DNA of 64,000 nucleotides from Paracyclopina nana (GCA_019096065.1 JAGUCH010000001.1:1116001-1180000), one strand, 5' to 3'. Shown: positions 21,738-34,400, counted from the first letter of the stretch. The notes: generated by a model from the sequence alone, not told the origin. Numbers and translations are program-made.

Positions 21738-23897
21738 ATGCTTGGAATGTTTGCTATGATCCGGACTTTTTTGCAAGGCTCAATAACCCTTGAGCCAGCA
21801 ATTTTTGCCCTTCAACTTGGCAGATTAATTGTTGACGGGGCTCAAGTGCAAACGGATTTGCTCCTATGGAAAATTTGCCACCTGGAGTTCAACTACACAG
21901 ATGAGGTTTGCCACAATTTGGCACTGGATGAAAACGATGCCATCAACAACATTGTGCAGACCAGAGCCAACAATTTCCTGATGGTCACAGAATGGCTGAC
22001 ATCCGGACCAGCCTTGGTGTTCTCCCTCTTTGCTGGCTCCCTGATGGACAGCTATGGCTGCAAACCCTTCATTCTGCTCCCACTGGGAGGCTTGATATTG
22101 AGCAGCATTGGTGTACTCCTCAATTATGCCTTTATCTATGAGCTGCCCCTGGAGTTTTTCTACATTGATACCATCTATGCGTTTTTTGGCGGCAAATCTG
22201 TGTTCTACTTGGGAGTCTACGGCTATGGAGCCTTGATTTCTAGGCCTGAGAACAGGGCCAGTTTGCTGGCCAGATTTGATGGATTTGAGGTGATTGCCTC
22301 CATTCTGGGCACTGTTTTATCCCCCATAATTGTGGCCAATATTGGCCAGTATGGCAACTTTGGATTCAGGCTGGCTTTCACTACCCTGGCTTTCTTTTAT
22401 GTGCTGATATTTGTCAAGGATCCTCCCTTAAAATCAGAGATTGGCAAACCTGGGATTTTTGCTGCCAAAAACCCTTTGAAGCTATTTAAGAATGTGTTCA
22501 TCAGTCCAATTTATGAAATGCTCAGGGCCATTTTCAAAGTCAGGCCTTTTGGCATTCATTACTTGGTGGCCATTCAATATTACATGTTTTCCACTTATTG
22601 GTTTGTGATCGAGGAGAAAGCCTTACAATACTTGTATATGCTGAAAGCTTTTGATGGGTTTGATGCCAGGCAGTTTTCATTTTATTCCTTATTCACCAAT
22701 GGAATTAATGCACTTGGCCTCCTATTGATTCTACCAGTTTTGAGTAGCGTATGCAAGATGCATGACGCTTTATTGCTTTGCTTGGTCCTGACCACTGAAG
22801 CATTAGGTAACAATTCCTCTATTAGCAAAGAGCTGTCAGCCAAAAAATATTTTATAATTATAAATTTTAAATCATAATTTAACCGCTCTTATCAGAAATC
22901 CACCCAAATTCCTATGACAATTAAGCTTCATCGGAACATTTCACATATAGTTTTCACGCAACCTCACTTAAAATTGGAGATTCTTTAGCTAAAGGTTTAT
23001 CCCAACCAAACAATAAAAAATATGTATTGTAATAAATATTAAATCATAATTCAACCACGCTTATCGGAAATCTACCCAACTACTTAAGACAACTAAGCTT
23101 CATCGGAACATTTCACATATAGTTTTCACGCAACCTCACTTAAAATTGGAGATTCTTTAGCTAAAGGTTTATCCCAACCAAACAATTAAAAATATACATT
23201 ATAATAAATATTAAATTACAATTCAACAACACTTATCAGAAATCTACCCAAAACCAAATGACAACTAAGCTTCATCGGAACATTTCACATATAATTTTCA
23301 CGCAACCTCACTTAAAATTGGAGATTCTTTAGCGCAAGTTTTATCCCAACCAAACAATAAAAAATAAACAATATTCAAGGGCATGCTTAAAACTCTTAAT
23401 TTATAGAGTACAAAAAGTAAACAACAATGCGTCACCTGACGAAAACAAATTAAATTGGTTGGCAGCTCTTTGCTTCTAGGCTCTATACTGAATGTACTAA
23501 AAATGCATTTTTCCATGTAGGCCTTTTAGCAACTGCATTTAGCCATGAATTGTGGCAACTCTACCTGGCCACAGGCTTGCAACTCATGGGCTTCTGCAAG
23601 TACAGCCTTGTCAGGGCTCTGCTGAGCCAGTGCATTGAGCCCACTGAAACTGGGAAAATGTTCAGTGCACTGGCCATTTTGGCCGCACTCATGCCCATCG
23701 TGTCCAACCCCATTTTCCGCCAACTCTACAACCACACACTAGAGACGTTTCCTGCTGCGGAAATTCTCCTGGCTTCTGCCATCCTGGCAACTTCAGCCAT
23801 CCTCAATTTCGTGGTGTACACCCAGAAAGCAAGGCTCAAGGCCTTGAAATTCAACAGACAAGAAGCCTTGGAAATAAATCAAGAGTCTAAGCTTTGA
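21738..23897 (+). CDS. SLC46-like major facilitator transporter
   Basis: Two exons, 21738-22806 and 23521-23897, join in phase to 481 residues with about twelve hydrophobic segments. SLC46 proteins (PCFT and relatives) are proton-coupled solute carriers for folates and similar anions. Supporting features are a first helix followed by a loop with NYTDEVC (glycosylation site plus conserved Cys), the MFS loop GSLMDSYGCKPFILLP between helices 2 and 3, and the central break near FVKDPP. The C-terminal tail is basic. The substrate cannot be inferred. The start is uncertain: ATGs at 21738, 21747 and 21756 all precede the first helix, and an upstream exon cannot be excluded. The 714-bp intron carries three copies of a 172-bp repeat. 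Confidence 0.88.
22858..23373. repeat. Three tandem copies of a 172-bp unit in the MFS intron
   Basis: The word AAGCTTCATCGGAACATTTC recurs at 22923, 23095 and 23267, exactly 172 bp apart. The surrounding sequence is conserved among copies, with CACGCAACCTCACTTAAAAT in each. The repeats occupy most of intron 22807-23520. Confidence 0.95.
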
Positions 23898-23974
23898 AAA
23901 AAATGCAATTTATGCAGTAATCCACTTTGCCGGTTGACTCAGCTTTTTTGCGCTCCCGATGCGCTTTGAAGAAA

Positions 23975-24220
23975 ATAATAACCCTAGGGATATTTTTACT
24001 AAGTAAATGGTAAATGAGAACCCTAGGGATATTTTTTTACTAAGTAAATGGTGAATGAGAACCCTAGGGATATTTTTTACTTAGTAAATGGTAAATGAGA
24101 ACCCTAGGGATATTCTTTACTTAGCTGATGCTTTTTACTAAGTAAAAAATCCCCCTAGGTTTTCCATTTACCATTTGCTTAGTAAAAAAATATCCCTAGG
24201 GTTTTCATTTACTTTATAAC
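23975..24220. repeat. Tandem and inverted CCCTAGGG repeat forming a hairpin
   Basis: Four direct copies of an approximately 40-bp unit start at 23981, 24020, 24061 and 24101, each with ACCCTAGGGATATTTTT and then AGTAAATGGTAAATGAG. They are followed by about two inverted copies (24135-24215). The whole can fold into a long stem. It lies between the convergent MFS and PLAT genes. No target duplication was identified. Confidence 0.85.
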
Positions 24221-24290
24221 ACATCAGGAGCCCAAAAAGGCAGTTCATCTTTTTTATTACTAATGAATGATCAGAGAATACATAATGCTA

Positions 24291-24658
24291 TTATATTTGG
24301 GCGCACTCTTTGCCACTTTCGAAGTCGCCATCATCGAGAAATTTGGTGAAAATACACTTGATAGTGAGGCCTTGGTCTGTCTCCACTTTGACCCAGTCGA
24401 ATTTTCCGCCATCAAGTCCTGGTCATTGGGAAAAGTGGATTTTTTAACGTATCACTTGACTAAGGGCCAACCAATCTCACCCGAGTGGAAAATGGTCATG
24501 AAGTCGGACCAATCAGTTTTGGCACCAAGGTCGAAGCCATTGCACATCTTCAGCGCAGAACCGGTGAAACTGCTCTCAGTGCCCTCGTTGAAATCATTGC
24601 CCAAAGGATTATCCAGCCTCTCAGCAACGCAGCAAGGACTCGGCCCGTTTCCACACAA
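24291..24658 (-). CDS. Secreted PLAT-like protein, exons 2 and 3
   Basis: Exon 2 is 24481-24658 and exon 3 is 24291-24418, separated by a 62-bp intron. Both are on the minus strand and continue exon 1 at 61596-61733 in phase 0. The joined protein has 147 residues. The exons read LCGNGPSPCC...LDNPLGNDFNEGTESSF...CNGFDLG...FDWVKVETDQ, then a stop. The layout of strands, the NDF-x-x-G-x-x-x-x-F block and the DWVKVE block resemble PLAT/LH2 beta-sandwiches found in secreted invertebrate proteins. PLAT domains bind lipids or protein partners; the role here is unknown. A stop interrupts the frame if the short intron is not removed, and splicing restores it. AATAAA for this strand lies at 24253-24258. 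Confidence 0.75.
24419..24480 (-). other. 62-bp intron of the PLAT-like gene
   Basis: Donor GTGAGATT after CACTCGG and acceptor AATGACCAG before GACTTGATGG, on the minus strand. Removing it joins SG to LDGGKFDW in frame. Confidence 0.75.
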
Positions 24659-24678
24659 CTTTAAAAATGAACAGGTCT

Positions 24679-25082
24679 AGTTAGGTGTCCAAGGCTGGAG
24701 GGAGCAGCGTTGCCGACGCGGATAATTTGAGCGGATTCAATATAACGCGTTTGAGGAGTTTATATGCACTGTGGGGCATTTGGGGCTAAAAAAGGCAGTG
24801 TGCTTTTTTTTTGGAGAGTTAGGTGTCCAAGGCAGGCTGAGCTAGCCGACTTGGATGATTCGAGCGGAGCAATTTTAAATAGTAGGAGAAAGCGACTTTT
24901 ATAGAGCACTGTGGGGCATTTGGGACGAATAAAGTCAAACCCTTATTAGCTTATGATAGCTAGTTAGGCGTCCAAGGCGGTGAGCTGTGCTGGTCGACTC
25001 GGATAATTCGAGCGGAGCAGTGCAAACTATCTGGAGAAATTATCGTTTTAGGTGCGCTGAGGGGCATTTGGGACAAATAAAG
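24679..25082 (+). repeat. Three tandem copies of a 120-140 bp unit, left flank of the giant element
   Basis: Copies start near 24679, 24819 and 24961. Each has TTAGG(C/T)GTCCAAGGC, then GGATAATTCGAGCGG, then GGGGCATTTGG and usually AATAAAG. GTCCAAGGC and ATTCGAGC are loosely like tRNA A and B boxes, so a tRNA-derived origin is possible but unproven. The third copy is cut by the mobile element at its AATAAAG end, and the array continues at 61236. Confidence 0.85.
25074..25082. other. Left 9-bp target-site duplication
   Basis: CAAATAAAG, identical to 61227-61235. It falls inside a flanking repeat unit whose continuation is found on the other side of the element. Confidence 0.88.
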
Positions 25083-25246
25083 GGCCCATACTAAAAACTG
25101 CCCACAATCGCGCACCATCGCGCACAAACGCGCACAAACGCGCAATATCGCGCACAATCGCGCACAAACGCGCAAATACTAAAAACTGCCCATGGATCAT
25201 AACGCGCACAAACGCGCACAAACGCGCACAATCTAAAAACTGCCCA
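25083..25246 (+). repeat. Left terminal inverted repeat with CGCGCAC repeats
   Basis: Matches the reverse complement of 61126-61226 from its outer end. Boxes of ACTAAAAACTGCCCA lie at 25090-25104 and 25178-25192, and a third lacking the first A at 25233-25246. Between them are about ten CGCGCACAAA-like words. The right end has two ACTAAATACTGCCCA boxes bracketing the same words. Such repeated terminal words are candidates for transposase binding (inference). Confidence 0.88.
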
Positions 25247-25422
25247 TAGATGATAATTAAGTAATAAAAAATGAATCAGAGTCAAAATTACTTATAGTAA
25301 CCCATAATTTTAAAAATTGTCAGTTCAAAGGGAACAAAACTAAGCCACTTTTTGACATTTAATTTTTTCCTAGATTTTTTTTGCAAATTTGAGATGCTTA
25401 TATCTCTAATAAGAACAAATTG

Positions 25423-28400
25423 AGAATTCTTGACCCAATGGTGAGTTTTGCTGAGAATTTGAGGCACCTGAGTCAACCCCAACATGTAGATTCAGCAAGG
25501 ATCAACAAAATCCGTTTTTTGGCTGCCCTCAAACGCCCACAGTAGTACTTTTTTCAGCTTTGAGCAGTCTCAGCATTCTTGACCCTTTGCTGAGCTCTGC
25601 TGAAAATTTGAGGCAGCTGAGTCAATTTTTAGGGCCGATTTCAGGAGTATCAACAAACTGCTAGCTACTGCCAGTGTACTGAATGTTGACAAGCATAAAA
25701 TGGAAATACAAAAATGAGTCATTTACTCACTTCTGAGACCTGACTCAGCATTCTTGACCCAATGCTGAGTTTTGCTGAGAATTTGAGGCACCTGAGTCAA
25801 CCCCAACCTGTAGATTCAGCAAGGATCTACAAAATCCGTTTTTTGGCTGCCCTGAAACGCCCACAGTAGTACTTTTTTTCAGCTTTGAGCAGACTCAGCA
25901 TTCTTGACCCTTTGCTGAGCTCTGCTGAAAATTTGAGGCATCTGAGTCAATTTTAAGGGCCGATTTCAGGAGTATCAACAAACTGCTAGCTACTGCCCAT
26001 GTACTGAATGTTGACCAGCATAAAATGGAAAGATAAAAATGAGTCATTTACTCACATCTGAGACCTGACTCAGCATTCTTGACCCAATGCTGAGTTTTGC
26101 TGAGAATTTGAGGCACCTGAGTCAACCCCAACCTGTAGATTCAGCAAGGATCTACAAAATCCGTTTTTTGGCTGCCCTGAAACGCCCACAGTAGTACTTT
26201 TTTTCAGCTTTGAGCAGTCTCAGCATTCTTGACCCTTTGCTGAGCTCTGCTGAAAATTTGAGGCAGCTGAGTCAATTTTAAGGGCCGATTTTAGGAATAT
26301 CAACAAACTGCTAGCTACTGCCCATGTACTGAATGTTGACCAGCATAAAATGGAAATACAAAAAATGAGTCATTTACTCACTTCTGAGACCTGACTCAGC
26401 ATTCTTGACCCAATGCTGAGTTTTGCTGAAAATTTGAGGCACCTGAGTCAACCCCAACCTGTAGATTCAGCAAGGATCAACAAAATCCGTTTTTTGGCTG
26501 CCCTGCAACGCCCACAGTAGTACTTTTTTTCAGCTAAGAGCAGTCTCAGCATTCTTGACCCTTTGCTGAGCTCTGCTGAAAATTTGAGGAAGCTGAGTCA
26601 ATTTTAAGGGCCGATTTCAGGAGTATCAACAAACTGCTAGCTACTGCCCATGTACTGAATGTTGACCAGCATAAAATGGAAAGATAAAAATGAGTCATTT
26701 ACTCACATCTGAGACCTGACTCAGCATTCTTGACCCAATGCTGAGTTTTGCTGTGAATTTGAGGCACCTGAGTCAACCCCAACCTGTAGATTCAGCAAGG
26801 ATCTACAAAATCCGTTTTTTGGCTGCCCTGAAACGCCCACAGTAGTACTTTTTTTCAGCTTTGAGCAGTCTCAGCATTCTTGACCCTTTGCTGAGCTCTG
26901 CTGAAAATTTGAGGCAGCTGAGTCAATTTTAAGGGCCGATTTCAGGAATATCAACAAACTGCTAGCTACTGCCCATGTACTGAATGTTGACCAGCATAAA
27001 ATGGAAAGATAAAAATGGGTCATTTACTCACATCTGAGACCTGACTCAGCATTCTTGACCCAATGCTGAGTTTTGCTGTGAATTTGAGGCACCTGAGTCA
27101 ACCCCAACCTGTAGATTCAGCAAGGATCTACAAAATCCGTTTTTTGGCTGCCCTGAAACGCCCACAGTAGTACTTTTTTTCAGCTTTGAGCAGACTCAGC
27201 ATTCTTGACCCTTTGCTGAGCTCTGCTGAAAATTTGAGGCATCTGAGTCAATTTTAAGGGCCGATTTCAGGAGTATCAACAAACTGCTAGCTACTGCCCA
27301 TGTACTGAATGTTGACCAGCATAAAATGGAAAGATAAAAATGAGTCATTTACTCACATCTGAGACCTGACTCAGCATTCTTGACCCAATGCTGAGTTTTG
27401 CTGAGAATTTGAGGCACCTGAGTCAACCCCAACCTGTAGATTCAGCAAGGATCTACAAAATCCGTTTTTTGGCTGCCCTGAAACGCCCACAGTAGTACTT
27501 TTTTTCAGCTTTGAGCAGTCTCAGCATTCTTGACCCTTTGCTGAGCTCTGCTGAAAATTTGAGGCAGCTGAGTCAATTTTAAGGGCCGATTTTAGGAATA
27601 TCAACAAACTGCTAGCTACTGCCCATGTACTGAATGTTGACCAGCATAAAATGGAAATACAAAAAATGAGTCATTTACTCACTTCTGAGACCTGACTCAG
27701 CATTCTTGACCCAATGCTGAGTTTTGCTGAAAATTTGAGGCACCTGAGTCAACCCCAACCTGTAGATTCAGCAAGGATCAACAAAATCCGTTTTTTGGCT
27801 GCCCTGCAACGCCCACAGTAGTACTTTTTTTCAGCTAAGAGCAGTCTCAGCATTCTTGACCCTTTGCTGAGCTCTGCTGAAAATTTGAGGAAGCTGAGTC
27901 AATTTTAAGGGCCGATTTCAGGAGTATCAACAAACTGCTAGCTACTGCCCATGTACTGAATGTTGACCAGCATAAAATGGAAAGATAAAAATGAGTCATT
28001 TACTCACATCTGAGACCTGACTCAGCATTCTTGACCCAATGCTGAGTTTTGCTGTGAATTTGAGGCACCTGAGTCAACCCCAACCTGTAGATTCAGCAAG
28101 GATCTACAAAATCCGTTTTTTGGCTGCCCTGAAACGCCCACAGTAGTACTTTTTTTCAGCTTTGAGCAGTCTCAGCATTCTTGACCCTTTGCTGAGCTCT
28201 GCTGAAAATTTGAGGCAGCTGAGTCAATTTTAAGGGCCGATTTCAGGAATATCAACAAACTGCTAGCTACTGCCCATGTACTGAATGTTGACCAGCATAA
28301 AATGGAAAGATAAAAATGGGTCATTTACTCACATCTGAGACCTGACTCAGCATTCTTGACCCAATGCTGAGTTTTGCTGTGAATTTGAGGCACCTGAGTC

Positions 28401-31400
28401 AACCCCAACCTGTAGATTCAGCAAGGATCTACAAAATCCGTTTTTTGGCTGCCCTGAAACGCCCACAGTAGTACTTTTTTTCAGCTTTGAGCAGTCTCAG
28501 CATTCTTGACCCTTTGCTGAGCTCTGCTGAAAATTTGGGGCAGCTGAGTCAATTTATAGGGCCGATTTCAGGAGTATCAACAAACTGCTAGCTACTGCCC
28601 ATGTACTGAATGTTGACAAGCATAAAATGGAAATACAAAAATGAGTCATTTACTCACTTCTGAGACCTGACTCAGCATTCTTGACCCAATGCTGAGTTTT
28701 GCTGAAAATTTGAGGCACCTGAGTCAACCCCAACCTGTAGATTCAGCAAGGATCAACAAAATCCGTTTTTTGGCTGCCCTGCAACGCCCACAGTAGTACT
28801 TTTTTTCAGCTAAGAGCAGTCTCAGCATTCTTGACCCTTTGCTGAGCTCTGCTGAAAATTTGAGGAAGCTGAGTCAATTTAAAGGGCCGATTTCAGGAGT
28901 ATCAACAAACTGCTAGCTACTGCCCATGTACTGAATGTTGACCAGCATAAAATGGAAATACAAAAATGAGTCATTTACTCACTTCTGAGACCTGACTCAG
29001 CATTCTTGACCCAATGCTGAGCTAAGCTGAGAATTTTAGGCACCTAAGTCAACCCCAACCTGTAGATTAAGCAAGGATCTACAAAATCCGTTTTTTGGCT
29101 GCCCTGAAACGCCCACAGTAGTACTTTTTTTCAGCTTTGAGCAGTCTCAGCATTCTTGACCCTTTGCTGAGCTCTGCTGAAAATTTGAGGCATCTGAGTC
29201 AATTTTAAGGGCCGATTTCAGGAGTATCAACAAACTGCTAGCTACTGCCCATGTACTGAATGTTGACCAGCATAAAATGGAAAGATAAAAATGAGTCATT
29301 TACTCATTTCTGAGACCTGACTCAGCATTCTTGACCCAATGCTGAGTTTTGCTGAGAATTTGAGGCACCTGAGTCAACCCCAACCTGTAGATTCAGCAAG
29401 GACCTACAAAATCCGTTTTTTGGCTGCCCTGAAACGCCCACAGTAGTACTTTTTTTCAGCTTTGAGCAGTCTCAGCATTCTTGACCCTTTGCTGAGCTCT
29501 GATGAAAATTTGAGGCATCTGAGTGAATTTTAAGGGCCGATTTCAGGAATATCAACAAACTGCTAGCTACTGCCCATGACTGAATGTTGACCAGCATAAA
29601 ATGGAAATACAAAAATGAGTCATTTACTCACTTCTGAGACCTGACTCAGCATTCTTGACCCAATGCTGAGTTTTGCTGAAAATTTGAGGCACCTGAGTCA
29701 ACCCCAACCTGTAGATTCAGCAAGGATCTACAAAAACCGTTTTCTGGCTGCCCTGAAACGCCCACAGTAGTACTTTTTTTCAGCTAAGAGCAATCTCAGC
29801 ATTCTTGACCCTTTGCTGAGCTCTGCTGAAAATTTGAGGCAGCTGAGTCAATTTTTAGGGCCTATTTCAGGAGTATCAACAAACTGCTAGCTACTGCCCA
29901 TGTACTGAATGTTGACAAGCATAAAATGGAAATACAAAAATGAGTCATTTACTCACTTCTGAGACCTGACTCAGCATTCTTGTCCCAATGCTGAGTTTTG
30001 CTGAGAATTTGAGGCACCTGAGTCAACCCCAACCTGTAGATTCAGCAAGGATCTACAAAAACCGTTTTCTGGCTGCCCTGAAACGCCCACAGTAGTACTT
30101 TTTTTCAGCTAAGAGCAATCTCAGCATTCTTGACCCTTTGCTGAGCTCTGCTGAAAATTTGAGGCAGCTGAGTCAATTTTTAGGGCCGATTTCAGGAGTA
30201 TCAACAAACTGCTAGCTACTGCCCATGTACTGAGTGTTGACAAGCATAAAATGGAAATACTAAAATGAGTCATTTACTCACTTCTGAGACCTGACTCAGC
30301 ATTCTTGACCCAATGCTGAGCTCTGCTGAAAATTTGAGGCACCTGAGTCAACCCCAACCTGTAGATTCAGCAAGGATCTACAAAAACCGTTTTTTGGCTG
30401 CCCTGAAACGCCCACAGTAGTACTTTTTTTCAGCTAAGAGCAGTCTCAGCATTCTTGACCCTTTGCTGAGCTCTGCTGAAAATTTGAGGCAGCTGAGTCA
30501 ATTTTTAGGGCCGATTTCAGGAGTATCAACAAACTGCTAGCTACTGCCCATGTACTGAATGTTGACAAGCATAAAATGGAAATACAAAAATGAGTCATTT
30601 ACTCACTTCTGAGACCTGACTCAGCATTCTTGACCCAATGCTGAGCTCTGCTGAAAATTTGAGGCACCTGAGTCAACCCCAACCTGTAGATTCAGCAAGG
30701 ATCTACAAAATCCGTTTTTTGGCTGCCCTGAAACGCCCACAGTATTACTTTTTTTCAGCTAAGAGCAGTCTCAGCATTCTTGACCCTTTGCTGAGCTCTG
30801 CTGAAAATTTGAGGCAGCTGAGTCAATTTTAAGGGCCGATTTCAGGAATATCAACAAACTGCTAGCTACTGCCCATGTACTGAATGTTGACCAGCATAAA
30901 ATGGAAAGATAAAAATGGGTCATTTACTCACATCTGAGACCTGACTCAGCATTCTTGACCCAATGCTGAGTTTTGCTGAGAATTTGAGGCACCTGAGTCA
31001 ACCCCAACCTGTAGATTCAGCAAGGATCTACAAAATCCGTTTTTTGGCTGCCCTGAAACGCCCACAGTAGTACTTTTTTTCAGCTTTGAGCAGTCTCAGC
31101 ATTCTTGACCCTTTGCTGAGCTCTGCTGAAAATTTGAGGAGCTGAGTCAATTTTAAGGGCCGATTTCAGGAATATCAACAAACTGCTAGCTACTGCCCAT
31201 GTACTGAATGTTGACAAGCATAAAATGGAAATACTAAAATGAGTCATTTACTCACTTCTGAGACCTGACTCAGCATTCTTGACCCAATGCTGAGTTTTGC
31301 TGAAAATTTGAGGCACCTGAGTCAACCCCAACCTGTAGATTCAGCAAGGATCGACAAAAACCGTTTTTTGGCTGCCCTGCCACGCCCACCGTAGTACTTT

Positions 31401-34400
31401 TTTTCAACTAAGAGCAGTCTCAGCATTCTTGACCCTTTGCTGAGCTCTGATGAAAATTTGGGGCAGCTGAGTCAATTTATAGGGCCGATTTCAGGAGTAT
31501 CAACAAACTGCTAGCTACTGCCCATGTACTGAATGTTGACAAGCATAAAATGGAAATACAAAAATGAGTCATTTACTCATTTCTGAGACCTGACTCAGCA
31601 TTCTTGACCCAATGCTGAGCTAAGCTGAGAATTTTAGGCACCTGAGTCAACCCCAACCTGTAGATTCAGCAAGGATCTACAAAAACCGTTTTTTGGCTGC
31701 CCTGAAACGCCCACAGTAGTACTTTTTTTCAGCTAAGAGCAGTCTCAGCATTCTTGACCCTTTGCTGAGCTCTGCTGAAAATTCTAGGCAGCTGAGTCAA
31801 TTTTTAGGGCCGATTTCAGGAGTATCAACAAACTGCTAGCTACTGCCCATGTACTGAATTTTGACCAGCATAAAATGGAAAGATAAAAATGGGTCATTTA
31901 CTCACATCTGAGACCTGACTCAGCATTCTTGACCCAATGCTGAGTTTTGCTGAGAATTTGAGGCACCTGAGTCAACCCCAACCTGTAGATTCAGCAAGGA
32001 TCTACAAAATCCGTTTTTTGGCTGCCCTGAAACGCCCACAGTAGTACTTTTTTTCAGCTTTGAGCAGTCTCAGCATTCTTGACCCTTTGCTGAGCTCTGC
32101 TGAAAATTTGAGGCAGCTGAGTCAATTTTAAGGGCCGATTTCAGGAATATCAACAAACTGCTAGCTACTGCCCATGTACTGAATGTTGACAAGCATAAAA
32201 TGGAAATACAAAAATGAGTCATTTACTCACTTCTGAGACCTGACTCAGCATTCTTGACCCAATGCTGAGTTTTGCTGAAAATTTGAGGCACCTGAGTCAA
32301 CCCCAACCTGTAGATTCAGCAAGGATCTACAAAAACCGTTTTTTGGCTGCCCTTCAACGTTCACAGTAGTACTTTTTTTCAACTAAGAGCAGTCTCAGCA
32401 TTCTTGACCCTTTGCTGAGTCAATTTAAAGGGCCGATTTCAGGAATATCAACAAACTGCTAGCTACTGCCCATGTACTGAATGTTGACAAGCATAAAATG
32501 GAAATACAAAAATGGGTCATTTACTCACTTCTGGGACCTGACTCAGCATTCTTGACCCAATGCTGAGCTAAGCTGAGAATTTTAGGCACCTAAGTCAACC
32601 CCAACCTGTAGATTAAGCAAGGATCTACAAAATCCGTTTTTTGGCTGCCCTGAAACGCCCACAGTAGTACTTTTTTTCAGCTTTGAGCAGTCTCAGCATT
32701 CTTGACCCTTTGCTGAGCTCTGCTGAAAATTTGAGGCAGCTGAGTCAATTTTAAGGGCCGATTTCAGGAATATCAACAAACTGCTAGCTACTGCCCATGT
32801 ACTGAATGTTGACCAGCATAAAATGGAAAGATAAAAATGGGTCATTTACTCACATCTGAGACCTGACTCAGCATTCTTGACCCAATGCTGAGTTTTGCTG
32901 AGAATTTGAGGCACCTGAGTCAACCCCAACCTGTAGATTCAGCAAGGATCTACAAAATCCGTTTTTTGGCTGCCCTGAAACGCCCACAGTAGTACTTTTT
33001 TTCAGCTTTGAGCAGTCTCAGCATTCTTGACCCTTTGCTGAGCTCTGCTGAAAATTTGAGGCAGCTGAGTCAATTTTAAGGGCCGATTTCAGGAATATCA
33101 ACAAACTGCTAGCTACTGCCCATGTACTGAATGTTGACCAGCATAAAATGGAAAGATAAAAATGGGTCATTTACTCACATCTGAGACCTGACTCAGCATT
33201 CTTGACCCAATGCTGAGTTTTGCTGAGAATTTGAGGCACCTGAGTCAACCCCAACCTGTAGATTCAGCAAGGATCTACAAAATCCGTTTTTTGGCTGCCC
33301 TGAAACGCCCACAGTAGTACTTTTTTTCAGCTTTGAGCAGTCTCAGCATTCTTGACCCTTTGCTGAGCTCTGATGAAAATTTGGGGCAGCTGAGTCAATT
33401 TATAGGGCCGATTTCAGGAGTATCAACAAACTGCTAGCTACTGCCCATGTACTGAATGTTGACAAGCATAAAATGGAAATACAAAAATGAGTCATTTACT
33501 CACTTCTGAGACCTGACTCAGCATTCTTGACCCAATGCTGAGCTAAGCTGAGAATTTTAGGCACCTGAGTCAACCCCAACCTGTAGATTCAGCAAGGATC
33601 TACAAAAACCGTTTTTTGGCTGCCCTGAAACGCCCACAGTAGTACTTTTTTTCAGCTTTGAGCAGTCTCAGCATTCTTGACCCTTTGCTGAGCTCTGCTG
33701 AAAATTTGGGGCAGCTGAGTCAATTTTAAGGGCCGATTTCAGGAGTATCAACAAACTGCTAGCTACTGCCCATGTACTGAATGTTGACCAGCATAAAATG
33801 GAAAGATAAAAATGGGTCATTTACTCACATCTGAGACCTGACTCAGCATTCTTGACCCAATGCTGAGTTTTGCTGTGAATTTGAGGCACCTGAGTCAACC
33901 CCAACCTGTAGATTCAGCAAGGATCTACAAAATCCGTTTTTTGGCTGCCCTGAAACGCCCACAGTAGTACTTTTTTTCAGCTTTGAGCAGTCTCAGCATT
34001 CTTGACCCTTTGCTGAGCTCTGATGAAAATTTGGGGCAGCTGAGTCAATTTATAGGGCCGATTTCAGGAGTATCAACAAACTGCTAGCTACTGCCCATGT
34101 ACTGAATGTTGACAAGCATAAAATGGAAATACAAAAATGAGTCATTTACTCACTTCTGAGACCTGACTCAGCATTCTTGACCCAATGCTGAGCTAAGCTG
34201 AGAATTTTAGGCACCTGAGTCAACCCCAACCTGTAGATTCAGCAAGGATCTACAAAAACCGTTTTTTGGCTGCCCTGAAACGCCCACAGTAGTACTTTTT
34301 TTCAGCTTTGAGCAGTCTCAGCATTCTTGACCCTTTGCTGAGCTCTGCTGAAAATTTGGGGCAGCTGAGTCAATTTTAAGGGCCGATTTCAGGAGTATCA

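Noticed and set aside
24267..24680. 137-residue plus-strand frame with a hydrophobic start
   Set aside because: It is the complement of PLAT-like exons 2-3, whose minus-strand reading has splice sites, cysteine pattern and phase agreement with exon 1.
30638..30832. Open frames inside the satellite monomers (also 35112-35375 and 56461-56706)
   Set aside because: They occur in isolated monomers and are broken by variants in neighbours; no coding constraint is visible.
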